A stretch of 64,000 nucleotides of DNA, from contig NZ_RBAK01000011.1 of the NCBI RefSeq assembly GCF_003626595.1, positions 62,001 to 126,000 on the forward strand, read 5' to 3'. This DNA comes from Micromonospora endolithica (GTDB taxonomy: Bacteria > Actinomycetota > Actinomycetes > Mycobacteriales > Micromonosporaceae). Shown one piece after another: positions 36,157-43,231 of the stretch (positions within the stretch are counted from its first letter, which is position 1; each line of letters starts with the position of its first letter). The notes under the pieces were generated by a model, which was given only the letters and a program-made list of their open reading frames with translations, was not told the DNA's origin and searched no databases. Position numbers and translations under genes: made by a program.

Positions 36157-36573
36157 CTACCGGTCGCCCGGTGTCACCACGGCGTCGACCTCGACCTCCA
36201 CCAACCACTGCGGATCGATGAACCGCGACACCTGCACGAAGGTGCACGCCGGTCGTACCTGGGCGAACCGCTCGCCGTGCGCGCGCGCCGCCTCCCGCCA
36301 CCGGGAGACGTCCACCAGCATGATCCTGGTCCGGATCACGTCGGTGAGCGACGCACCGGCCTCGGCCAGCGCCCGCTCGGCGATGTCCAGGCAGCGCACG
36401 GTCTGGGCGTACACGTCTGTCGGAGCGGCGGTGGTGCCGTCGTCGGCGATCGGCGCGGTTCCGGCCACCGCCACGTACGGCCCGATCCGGACGGCCCGGG
36501 AGAAACCGATCTCCGGTTCCAGCGGTGAGCCCGAGCTCACCAGGCGGCGCGGGGAGGTCACGCACCAGAGCAT
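36157..36573 (-). CDS. RidA family protein
   Basis: A 138-residue YjgF/YER057c/UK114 trimeric enzyme. The signature GASLTDVIRTRIMLVDVSRW supplies the catalytic Arg (VIRTR), and the end CTFVQVSRFIDPQWLVEVEVDAV keeps the terminal Glu. Typical members hydrolyse reactive enamine/imine intermediates released by PLP enzymes. ATG 36573 or GTG 36561 could be the start; the longer form is given. It lies 12 bp downstream of the sigma factor stop on the same strand, so it may belong to the sigma factor transcript. Confidence 0.87.
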   Translation of the reverse strand: MLWCVTSPRRLVSSGSPLEPEIGFSRAVRIGPYVAVAGTAPIADDGTTAAPTDVYAQTVRCLDIAERALAEAGASLTDVIRTRIMLVDVSRWREAARAHGERFAQVRPACTFVQVSRFIDPQWLVEVEVDAVVTPGDR

Positions 36574-36585
36574 GCCAGGGCGACC

Positions 36586-37479
36586 TCAGCGGCGCAGCGT
36601 CGTCGCCCGCCGCATGTGCGTCAGCTTCTCCGGGTTGCGAACCGCGTAGAGGCCGGTGACGAGGCCGCCGTCGACGTGTATCGCGACGACCGTGTCGATC
36701 TCCCCGTCGAGCCGGAAGACCAGCGCCGGGTGGCCGTTGACGTGGACCGGGGAGGTCGACCGGGCGGCGATCCTGGCCTGCCGGCTGACCAGCAGGCGGG
36801 CCACCCGACCGGCCCCCGAGACGGGCCGCGGCACGGCCTGTCGCAGGCCGCCGCCGTCGCCCAGGAACACCACGTCCGGCGCGAGGAGGTCGAGCAGGCC
36901 CTGCATGTCGCCGGTCTCGACCGCCCGCCGGAACGCGTCGAGCACGCCCCGGGTCTCCGCCGGTGACACCGCCGCGCGCGGCCGGCGGGCGGCGACGTGC
37001 GCCCGGGAGCGGTGGGCGATCTGACGGACTGCGGCCGGGCTCTTGTCGACAGCCTCGGCGATCTCGTCGTACCCCATTTCGAACACCTCGCGCAGCACGA
37101 ACACCGCCCGCTCGGTCGGCCCGAGCGTCTCCAGGACCAGCAGCATCGCCATCGACACGCTCTCGGCGAGTTCGACGTCCTCGGCCACGTCGGGTGTGGT
37201 CAGCAACGGCTCGGGCAGCCACGAGCCGACGTAGGACTCCCGGCGTCGGCTGAGTGTGCGCAGCCGGGTGAGGGCCTGCCGGGTGGTGATCCGGACCAGG
37301 TAGGCGCGCGGGTCGCGGACCGTGTCGAACTCGACGTCGGCCCACCGCAGCCAGGTCTCCTGCAGGACATCCTCGGCGTCGGCGGCCGAGCCGAGCATCT
37401 CGTAGGCGACGGTGAAGAGAAGGTTGCGGTGGGCGACGAACGCCTCGGTGGCGGGGCCCGGCTCGCCGTCCTGGCTCAT
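36586..37479 (-). CDS. sigJ: ECF41-family sigma factor (SigJ-type) with SnoaL-like C-terminal domain
   Basis: A 297-residue sigma factor. Sigma2 (about 12-80) includes ADAEDVLQETWLRW, and sigma4 (about 115-165) has the MGYDEIAEAVDKSPAAVRQI helix-turn-helix. Diagnostic ECF41 motifs are all present: WLPEP at 87-91 in the linker, DGGG at 208-211 in the NTF2/SnoaL-like extension and NPEKL near 286. In this group the C-terminal domain modulates activity instead of a separate anti-sigma factor. ATG 37479 follows CAGGAG. TGTCACA motifs upstream on both strands suggest that it activates itself and the DoxX-like gene. Confidence 0.92.
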   Translation of the reverse strand: MSQDGEPGPATEAFVAHRNLLFTVAYEMLGSAADAEDVLQETWLRWADVEFDTVRDPRAYLVRITTRQALTRLRTLSRRRESYVGSWLPEPLLTTPDVAEDVELAESVSMAMLLVLETLGPTERAVFVLREVFEMGYDEIAEAVDKSPAAVRQIAHRSRAHVAARRPRAAVSPAETRGVLDAFRRAVETGDMQGLLDLLAPDVVFLGDGGGLRQAVPRPVSGAGRVARLLVSRQARIAARSTSPVHVNGHPALVFRLDGEIDTVVAIHVDGGLVTGLYAVRNPEKLTHMRRATTLRR

Positions 37480-37517
37480 CTGCGGCTCCTGCTGGGTCGG
37501 TGTGGTCGGCACCAGTA

Positions 37518-37544
37518 GGCGCCGGATCCCCCGGGTGTGTGACA
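37518..37544 (-). promoter_or_regulatory. ECF41-type promoter of the sigma factor gene
   Basis: Minus strand TGTCACA (37544-37538), 16 bases, CGCC (37521-37518). The ECF41 consensus recalled from the literature is TGTCACA-N16-CGTC, so the -35 is perfect and the -10 differs at one base. It implies autoregulation. Confidence 0.65.
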
Positions 37545-37579
37545 GCGCCGGACCGTGACGCGCGCCACCCGGTCGACGG

Positions 37580-37606
37580 TGTCACAGGCGGCCCCGGGCC
37601 GGCATC
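37580..37606 (+). promoter_or_regulatory. ECF41-type promoter of the DoxX-like gene
   Basis: TGTCACA (37580-37586), 16 bases, CATC (37603-37606), one mismatch in the -10. It is 45 bp upstream of the ATG at 37651. Confidence 0.65.
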
Positions 37607-37650
37607 CCATGGACGAACGGTAAGCCCGGCCAACGTCAGGGAGAACAGCC

Positions 37651-38037
37651 ATGAATCTCGCTCTGTGGATCGTCGCCGGTCTGCTCGCCACCGCCTACCT
37701 GATCGGCGGCAGCGCCAAGGTGGTCATCCCGAAGGAGAAGATCGTGTCCTTCGGGCGTTCGGCGCACTGGGACGGGGACTTCGGCGCCGGCACCGTGAAG
37801 GCCATCGGAGCCCTGGAGGTGCTGGGCGCGGTGGGGCTGATCCTGCCGGCCGTCCTCGACATCGCGCCGGTCCTGGTGCCGTTGGCCGCCCTCGGCCTGG
37901 TGACCGTGATGGCCGGTGCGACGATCGTCCGCCTGCGTCGGCGCGAGTACCTCTTCGCGGTGGTGGACCTGGTCTACCTCGCCCTGGCCGCCTTCGTGGC
38001 GTGGGGCCGCCTCGGCCCGGAGTCCTTCACCGGCTGA
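37651..38037 (+). CDS. DoxX-like membrane protein (probable ECF41 target)
   Basis: A 128-residue protein with four membrane helices (about 4-22, 47-65, 70-90 and 98-116). The ends YLIGGSAKVVIPKEK and IGALEVLGAVGLILP match the DoxX-like family. ATG 37651 follows GGGAGAACAGCC. Genes encoding DoxX/COE-type proteins are recurrent neighbours of ECF41 sigma factors, and the TGTCACA promoter here fits that pattern. The family is linked to redox or membrane stress; the exact function is unknown. Confidence 0.87.
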   Translation: MNLALWIVAGLLATAYLIGGSAKVVIPKEKIVSFGRSAHWDGDFGAGTVKAIGALEVLGAVGLILPAVLDIAPVLVPLAALGLVTVMAGATIVRLRRREYLFAVVDLVYLALAAFVAWGRLGPESFTG

Positions 38038-38092
38038 GCGGGCACCGGGTAATGCCCTGGCGGTGCGGGGTGGTCGCTGCCAGAGTCGGCGC

Positions 38093-38668
38093 ATGCCTGC
38101 GATGAACGGCCGCGACGTGCGGCGCGCGATGACCGCGATGACCGGCGTGCTCGGGCCACACACCGACCGGGACTGGTCGGTGCCGGCCGGCGACCTCGAC
38201 TGGAGCTGCTGGACCACCGCCGCGCACGTGGCACACGACCTGACCGCGTACGCCGGTCAGGTCGCCGGCCGGCCGACCGACGGCTACCTGCCGTACGACC
38301 TGGTGGTCTCCCCCACCGTCGGGCCCGGCGAGGTGCTGCGGGTGGCCGCCGCCGGCGCGGCGTTGCTGGCCACCGTGGTGGACGCGGCCGCGCCGACCGA
38401 GCGGGCCTGGCACTTCGGGCCGTGCGACCCGGGTGGTTTCGCGGCGATGGGGGTCGCCGAGACGGTGCTGCACACCTGGGACGTCACCCGGGGACTCGGC
38501 GTGCCGTGGACGCCGCCGGAGGACCTGTGCGCGGCGGTGCTGCGCAGGCTGTTCCCGGACGCCCCGGCCGGGCCGGCACCGCGGGTGCTGCTCTGGTCGA
38601 CCGGCCGGGGCGAGCTGCCCGGCCGGCCCCGGCGTACGTCGTGGGTCTGGCGGGCCGCGGTCGACTGA
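38093..38668 (+). CDS. Maleylpyruvate-isomerase-like (MDMPI N-terminal) DinB-fold protein
   Basis: A 191-residue protein. DLDWSCWTTAAHVAHDLTAYAGQVAG holds the first metal His in a DinB-type bundle, and GVAETVLHTWDVTRGLG gives the HxxD/H site of mycothiol-dependent maleylpyruvate isomerases. The C-terminal part ends LLWSTGRGELPGRP, a TIGR03086-like phrase. It is probably a zinc-dependent mycothiol S-transferase or isomerase of unknown substrate. ATG 38093 starts MPAMNGRDVRRAM; the second Met is possible. It is 55 bp after the DoxX-like gene and could extend its operon. Confidence 0.85.
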   Translation: MPAMNGRDVRRAMTAMTGVLGPHTDRDWSVPAGDLDWSCWTTAAHVAHDLTAYAGQVAGRPTDGYLPYDLVVSPTVGPGEVLRVAAAGAALLATVVDAAAPTERAWHFGPCDPGGFAAMGVAETVLHTWDVTRGLGVPWTPPEDLCAAVLRRLFPDAPAGPAPRVLLWSTGRGELPGRPRRTSWVWRAAVD

Positions 38669-38758
38669 GCGCGGGCCGGGACCCGCGGATTGGCCGCTGC
38701 CGGCCGGTGACGGTCGCCGTAGCGTCCGGGTGGCAAGCGGCGGAGAGCGGGGGGTGTC

Positions 38759-39403
38759 GTGGTCACGGTGGGTGCGGTGGTGGGAATCGGGCTGGTGGCG
38801 TTGGGGCTGGTGCTCACGCCGGGGCCGAACATGGTCTACCTGGTGTCCCGGTCGGTGACCCAGGGCCGGCGGGCCGGACTGGTGTCGCTGCTCGGGGTGG
38901 CGGCCGGGTTCCTGGTCTACCTGGTCGCCGCCGTGGCCGGGATCGCCACGGTGTTCGTGCTGGTGCCGGCGTTGTACACGGCGGTCAAGCTGGCCGGGGC
39001 GGCGTACCTCGGGTGGCTGGCCTGGCAGGCGCTGCGCCCCGGTGGCCGGTCGGCGTTCACCCCGGCGCCGCTGCCACCGGACCGTCCGCGCCGCCTGTTC
39101 ACGATGGGCCTGGTGACCAACCTGCTCAACCCGAAGATCGCCATTTTGTACGTGTCGTTGCTGCCGCAGTTCGTCGACCCGGCACGCGGGCAGGTGGCGG
39201 TGCAGAGCCTGCTGCTCGGCCTCACCCAGATCGTGATCGCGCTGACGGTGAACGCGCTGATCGTGCTCACCGCCGGGTCGATGTCGACGTTCCTGGTCCG
39301 CCGGCCGGGCTGGGCACGGGCGCAGCGGTACCTGATGGGCGGCGTGCTGGGCGCGCTGGCGGTGCGGATCGCGGCCGACCGGTCGCGGGCGGCCGTGGCC
39401 TGA
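38759..39403 (+). CDS. LysE/RhtB family amino-acid exporter
   Basis: A 214-residue protein with six membrane helices. The start GLVLTPGPNMVYLVSRSVTQGRRAG is the family hallmark (PGPN...S...G...G), and the second half has NLLNPKIAILYVSLLPQFVD. It exports amino acids or small metabolites with proton exchange across the cytoplasmic membrane. GTG 38759 is chosen after a purine-rich GAGAGCGGGGGG. It is monocistronic and convergent with the pentapeptide gene 16 bp away. Confidence 0.92.
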   Translation: MVTVGAVVGIGLVALGLVLTPGPNMVYLVSRSVTQGRRAGLVSLLGVAAGFLVYLVAAVAGIATVFVLVPALYTAVKLAGAAYLGWLAWQALRPGGRSAFTPAPLPPDRPRRLFTMGLVTNLLNPKIAILYVSLLPQFVDPARGQVAVQSLLLGLTQIVIALTVNALIVLTAGSMSTFLVRRPGWARAQRYLMGGVLGALAVRIAADRSRAAVA

Positions 39404-39419
39404 CGGCGGGAAGAACCGG

Positions 39420-41036
39420 TCACCGACCGCCGGTTAGTTGATCTTCGGTTTCCCGGGTGGTCGGTGTGGGTTCGGCCAGGTAACGGTGCAGTGAGGTTTC
39501 GCGAATGCCGGTCTTGGTGGCGATGGTGCCCAGGCTGGCGCCCTGCGCCCTGAGCAGCCGGGCGTACTCGATCGGGTAGGCGAGCGCAGCCAGTTCGGCA
39601 GGCGGCGGTGCCGGGTAGCTCTCTCCGTTCAGGGTCGCCCCGTCGAACTCGGCGTCACCGTTGAACCTCGCCCCGTCGAACCTGATGCCGTTGTGGTACA
39701 GCAGGCTGAACGTCACGCCGTGGTGGAAGTCCACCCCGCCGAAATCGGCGTCACCGTGGAACGTGGCCTGGTCGAACCGGGTGCCGTGGTGGAAGTCCCC
39801 ACCGGCGAACACGGCCCGGTGGTGGAAGGTGGCCCCGCTGAACCGGGCGCCGTTGAAGCAGGTCAGCTCGATGAACCAGGCTTCACCGCCGAACACCGCG
39901 CCGTCGAAGTCGGTGACGCCGTGGAAGGTCGTGTAGTCGAACACGGCGCTGTCGTGGAAGGTCGCTCCGCGGAAACTGGCGTCCCCCAGGGACATGACGT
40001 CACCGCTGATCGTCCCCCCGACGAACGCGGCGAAGGTGAAGTTCGCCGCACCGTGGAACGTCGCCTCCTGGAAACGGGCGCCACCGTGGAAGGTCGCCGA
40101 GGTGAAGTCGGCGTTGCGCAGGTGGCAGCCGGTGAAGTCGACGTTGACGAGGCTCGCCTCGGCAAGGTCTAGGACGACTGCCGGTCCCCAGTACGAGGGG
40201 TCGGGCGCGGCGTTCTGGGTGGTGGGGCGCAGATGGCGGGCGAGGATGCGTTGCGCGGCGAGGCGGACCTGGCGTTCTTCCCGCGGGTCCACGGCTGTCG
40301 GGTCGGGGCCGGTGGTGGCCGGGGCGGGGTCGGCCGGGGTGGACCTGGTCCCGGGCGGGGTGTAGGGCATCCGCAGGTAGGCGCAGATCACCTCGACGAT
40401 GCTCGGCCGGTGGATCGGGTTGCCCTGGGCGAGGCGTTCCAGGGCGTACAGGCCGGCGAGGCGGACCGGGGCCTTGTCCGAGCCGAGCTGGTCGGCGGCC
40501 TGGAGGTACAGCTCGGTGACGCGCTTCTCCCCCGCGTCGTACTCGGTGGCCTGCTGGGTGCGCTCGGCCAACTGTTGCCGACGGAACGCCAGCAACAGCG
40601 CGAACGCGCCGGCCGCCGCCGCGCCGATGGTCAGGCCGGTCCGGATGGACTCCACCCGCAGCTGGGCCCGCTGGAGCCCGTCGCCGGACGTGGGCACGGA
40701 ACGTTGCAGCCAGGCCACGGCGGCCCAGGTGACCACCGCCACCACGGCCACCCCGGCCGGGATCACCCACGACGGTAGGGGCCGCACCTGCCGATCCGGT
40801 GGCGTCGGCGCGGCGGACGCCGGATGGTCCGGAGTAGCCCGACGCCGCAGCAGCAGCCCCGTGGCCAGCGCCGCCAGGCTCACCGCCACCAGTGTCAGCA
40901 CCGGCCCCGAGGAGGCCAGGGCCGTCCACCATGGTCGGGGAACCAGCGTCAACGCCACCACCACCAGGGCCAACCCGCCGGTAGCGGTCAGCGCGTCACT
41001 CCACCGTCTCGTCACACTGCGGAATCCTTCCATCAC
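39420..41036 (-). CDS. Pentapeptide-repeat membrane protein
   Basis: A 538-residue protein. Two adjacent helices (about 14-60) and two more (about 93-115 and 137-155) anchor it. A cytoplasmic helical segment with YLQAADQLGSDKAPVRLAGLYALERLA follows, then a right-handed pentapeptide beta-helix from about 275 to 470 with repeats of the A(D/N)FxxATFHG type. The C-terminal ~55 residues (YARLLRAQGASLGTIATKTG) look like a resolvase-type helix-turn-helix, an unusual ending. Its start lies inside the 3' end of the GH42 gene (41-bp overlap, same strand). Function unknown; the DNA-mimicry known for some pentapeptide proteins is not established here. Confidence 0.83.
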   Translation of the reverse strand: MMEGFRSVTRRWSDALTATGGLALVVVALTLVPRPWWTALASSGPVLTLVAVSLAALATGLLLRRRATPDHPASAAPTPPDRQVRPLPSWVIPAGVAVVAVVTWAAVAWLQRSVPTSGDGLQRAQLRVESIRTGLTIGAAAAGAFALLLAFRRQQLAERTQQATEYDAGEKRVTELYLQAADQLGSDKAPVRLAGLYALERLAQGNPIHRPSIVEVICAYLRMPYTPPGTRSTPADPAPATTGPDPTAVDPREERQVRLAAQRILARHLRPTTQNAAPDPSYWGPAVVLDLAEASLVNVDFTGCHLRNADFTSATFHGGARFQEATFHGAANFTFAAFVGGTISGDVMSLGDASFRGATFHDSAVFDYTTFHGVTDFDGAVFGGEAWFIELTCFNGARFSGATFHHRAVFAGGDFHHGTRFDQATFHGDADFGGVDFHHGVTFSLLYHNGIRFDGARFNGDAEFDGATLNGESYPAPPPAELAALAYPIEYARLLRAQGASLGTIATKTGIRETSLHRYLAEPTPTTRETEDQLTGGR

Positions 41037-43068
41037 GCGGCAAGCGTCGTGTGGTCCGACGAGCCGGTGGCGACAGCTGTCCGGCCTCGCGCAGCACCGC
41101 GACGCCGCCGGCCGGCAGGTCGACCGCGTCGCGCACCGGCTCGCCGGTGCGCACCTCCCACCCGGCGGCCGGTACCCGTTGCGGCCGGTCGGTGTGGTTG
41201 AGCAGGAACAACCAGCTCCCGGTCGCGCCGACGCGGCGGACCGCCTCCACCCCGGGCGGCGCCGCCGGGCAGGTGGGCGCGACGCCGGCCCGCCGGGCCG
41301 CCCCGGTCAACAGCCGGGCGTACGTGTCGTCGTCCGGCCGGGTCGAGACGTACCAGCAGGTCGCCGCGCCCACGTCGCGGCGGGTGACCGCCGGCAGCCC
41401 GGCCAGGACCCCGTCGGCGTACGCGGACACCGTCTCCGCCCCGGCCAGGCGCACGGTCTCCGACCAGAGCGTCGCGGTCCCACCGCCGGTCAGCGCGGGC
41501 CGGTCGTCGCCAGCGAGCGGGTGGAACTCCTCCACCCGGACGCCGAGCAGGTCGCGGAACGCGCCGGGGTAGCCGCCGAGGCGGATCCGGGCGTGCTCGT
41601 CGGCCACGCCGCTGAGGTACGTCACCAGCAGGTGACCGCCGCCGTCGACGTGCCGGCGTACCCAGTCGGCGGTGGGGTCGTCGGCGAGGTAGACCGCCGG
41701 CAGGACGAGCAGCCGGTACCCGTCGGTCGGGTCGCCGGGGGCGAGCACGTCACAGGCGTACCCGTCGCGCCACAGCGCCCGGTGCGCGGCGGCGAGGTCG
41801 GCGGCGTGGTCGAGCCCGGTCGCGGGCAGGCCCGGGTGGCGCAGCGCCCACTCGCTGGCGGCGTCGCGGACCAGCGCGACCGAGGCGTCGACCGGACCGT
41901 CCACCTCGGCGAGCCGGTCCAGCAGGCCGCCGAGGGCGACGGCCTCGCGGAACACCCGGCTGTCCGGACCGGCGTGCGGGACCAGGGCGGAGTGGAAGCG
42001 TTCCGCGCCGCCGGCCGGGGCGCGCCACTGGAAGAACAGGACGCCGCGCGCGCCGCGGGCGACGTGGGCGAGGCTGTGCCGGAGCAGCCTGCCTGGTTCC
42101 TTGGTGTGCATCCGGCCGTCGACGTGCAGCTGGTGGGGCGCGGTCTCCATCAGCAGCCACGGCGTGCCGGGCCGACCGCCGCCGTGCCGGGCCCAGCCCC
42201 GGGCCAGGTCGGCGGCGAGCGCGGTCTGTTCCTCCGCTCCGCCGTCGGCGGCGGACGGGTAGTGGTCGACGGCCACCACGTCGACCTCGCGCGCCCAGCG
42301 GGCGTGGTCGACCGGCACCCACTCGCCGAGGACGTAGTTGGTGGTGACCGGCACCGTCGGGTTGGCGGCGCGCAGCAGGTCGCGCTGCTCGGTGTACGCG
42401 GCGAGCAGGGTGTCCGACCAGAAGCGGCGGAAGTCGAGCAGGTGGGTGGGATTGGCAAGGTACTGGGTGGCGCGCGGGGTGTCGATCTGCGCCCAGTCGG
42501 TGTAGTGCTGGCCCCAGAAGCTGGTGGTCCAGGCGTCGTTGAGGGCGTCCAGGGTGCCGTGTCGCGCGGCGAGCCAGCGGCGGAACGCGGCGGCGGCGTG
42601 CGCGCAGTGGCAGGTGGTGCCGTACTCGTTGTGCACGTGCCACAGGGCGACGGCCGGGTGGTGGGCGTACCGGTCGGCGAGGGCACCGGCGATGCGGCGG
42701 GCGGCGGCACGGTAGGCGGGCGCGGCGGCGCAGTAGGTGTCCCGGCTGCCGTGGTGCAGGCGGACACCGTCGGCGGTGACCGGCAGCGCGTCGGGGTGGG
42801 CCAGCGAGAACCACGGTGGTGGGGACGCGGTCGGGGTGGCCAGGGCGACCCGGATGCCGCCGTCGTGCAGCAGGTCGAGCACCCGGTCCAGCCAGTCGAA
42901 GGTGAACCGGCCGGGTGCGGGTTGCAGTCGGGACCAGGCGAAGACGCCGACGGTGACCAGGTTGACCCGGGCCCGCCGCATCAGGGCGACGTCCTGCGCC
43001 CACACCTCGGCGGGCCACTGCTCCGGGTTGTAGTCACCGCCATAGGCCAGCCATGGCGCGTTCCACAT
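40996..43068 (-). CDS. Beta-galactosidase, GH42 family
   Basis: A 690-residue cytosolic glycosidase. The A-domain TIM barrel begins YGGDYNPEQWP; the acid/base is Glu148 in WHVHNEYG and the nucleophile Glu308 in WLLMETAPH. The C-terminal domains (trimerisation and beta-sandwich) end at about 680. CHCAH just after the acid/base may contribute to the Cys zinc cluster of GH42 enzymes. No signal peptide is present. It removes terminal beta-linked galactose from oligosaccharides taken up by the neighbouring ABC importer. ATG 43068 lies 10 bp from the operator palindrome. It is divergent from the GH31 gene. Confidence 0.93.
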   Translation of the reverse strand: MWNAPWLAYGGDYNPEQWPAEVWAQDVALMRRARVNLVTVGVFAWSRLQPAPGRFTFDWLDRVLDLLHDGGIRVALATPTASPPPWFSLAHPDALPVTADGVRLHHGSRDTYCAAAPAYRAAARRIAGALADRYAHHPAVALWHVHNEYGTTCHCAHAAAAFRRWLAARHGTLDALNDAWTTSFWGQHYTDWAQIDTPRATQYLANPTHLLDFRRFWSDTLLAAYTEQRDLLRAANPTVPVTTNYVLGEWVPVDHARWAREVDVVAVDHYPSAADGGAEEQTALAADLARGWARHGGGRPGTPWLLMETAPHQLHVDGRMHTKEPGRLLRHSLAHVARGARGVLFFQWRAPAGGAERFHSALVPHAGPDSRVFREAVALGGLLDRLAEVDGPVDASVALVRDAASEWALRHPGLPATGLDHAADLAAAHRALWRDGYACDVLAPGDPTDGYRLLVLPAVYLADDPTADWVRRHVDGGGHLLVTYLSGVADEHARIRLGGYPGAFRDLLGVRVEEFHPLAGDDRPALTGGGTATLWSETVRLAGAETVSAYADGVLAGLPAVTRRDVGAATCWYVSTRPDDDTYARLLTGAARRAGVAPTCPAAPPGVEAVRRVGATGSWLFLLNHTDRPQRVPAAGWEVRTGEPVRDAVDLPAGGVAVLREAGQLSPPARRTTRRLPRDGRIPQCDETVE

Positions 43069-43077
43069 CGATGCCTA

Positions 43078-43131
43078 CCTAACTTTGTTGGATATCCGAC
43101 CAAACTAGGAAGACGCGAAGACCGATGTCAA
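43078..43131 (-). promoter_or_regulatory. GH42 promoter overlapped by a 32-bp operator palindrome
   Basis: On the minus strand TTGACA (43131-43126), 18 bases, TAGTTT (43107-43102) is a good promoter. The -10 and start region are covered by an interrupted palindrome 43078-43109 centred on GGATATCC with CCTA...TAGG ends. This is the position of a repressor site, probably for the ROK protein at 49527. Confidence 0.65.
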
Positions 43132-43165
43132 CGCCCTCGGTCGACGACGTCATTGATACTTTTCG

Positions 43166-43200
43166 TTGACACTTAGTTGGGAAATTGAAGAAACTGTAGG
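43166..43200 (+). promoter_or_regulatory. Candidate GH31 promoter with TTAGTT operator half-site
   Basis: TTGACA (43166-43171) is followed 18 bases later by a weak GAAACT. TTAGTT (43173-43178) and a partly complementary AAACTGTAG (43192-43199) lie within it, similar to the sites at 43078 and 49374. Confidence 0.45.
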
Positions 43201-43231
43201 TGCCACCGGAATCCTGCCGAGGAGATCCCCC

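Noticed and set aside
39660-40140. Tandem-repeat-like pattern that might be a CRISPR or minisatellite
   Set aside because: The periodicity is 15 bp and comes from the pentapeptide codons of the gene on the minus strand.
40399-43176. 925-codon plus-strand frame across the pentapeptide and GH42 genes
   Set aside because: Both real genes lie on the minus strand with full family motifs. The plus frame has no RBS, no domain and shadow-like composition.
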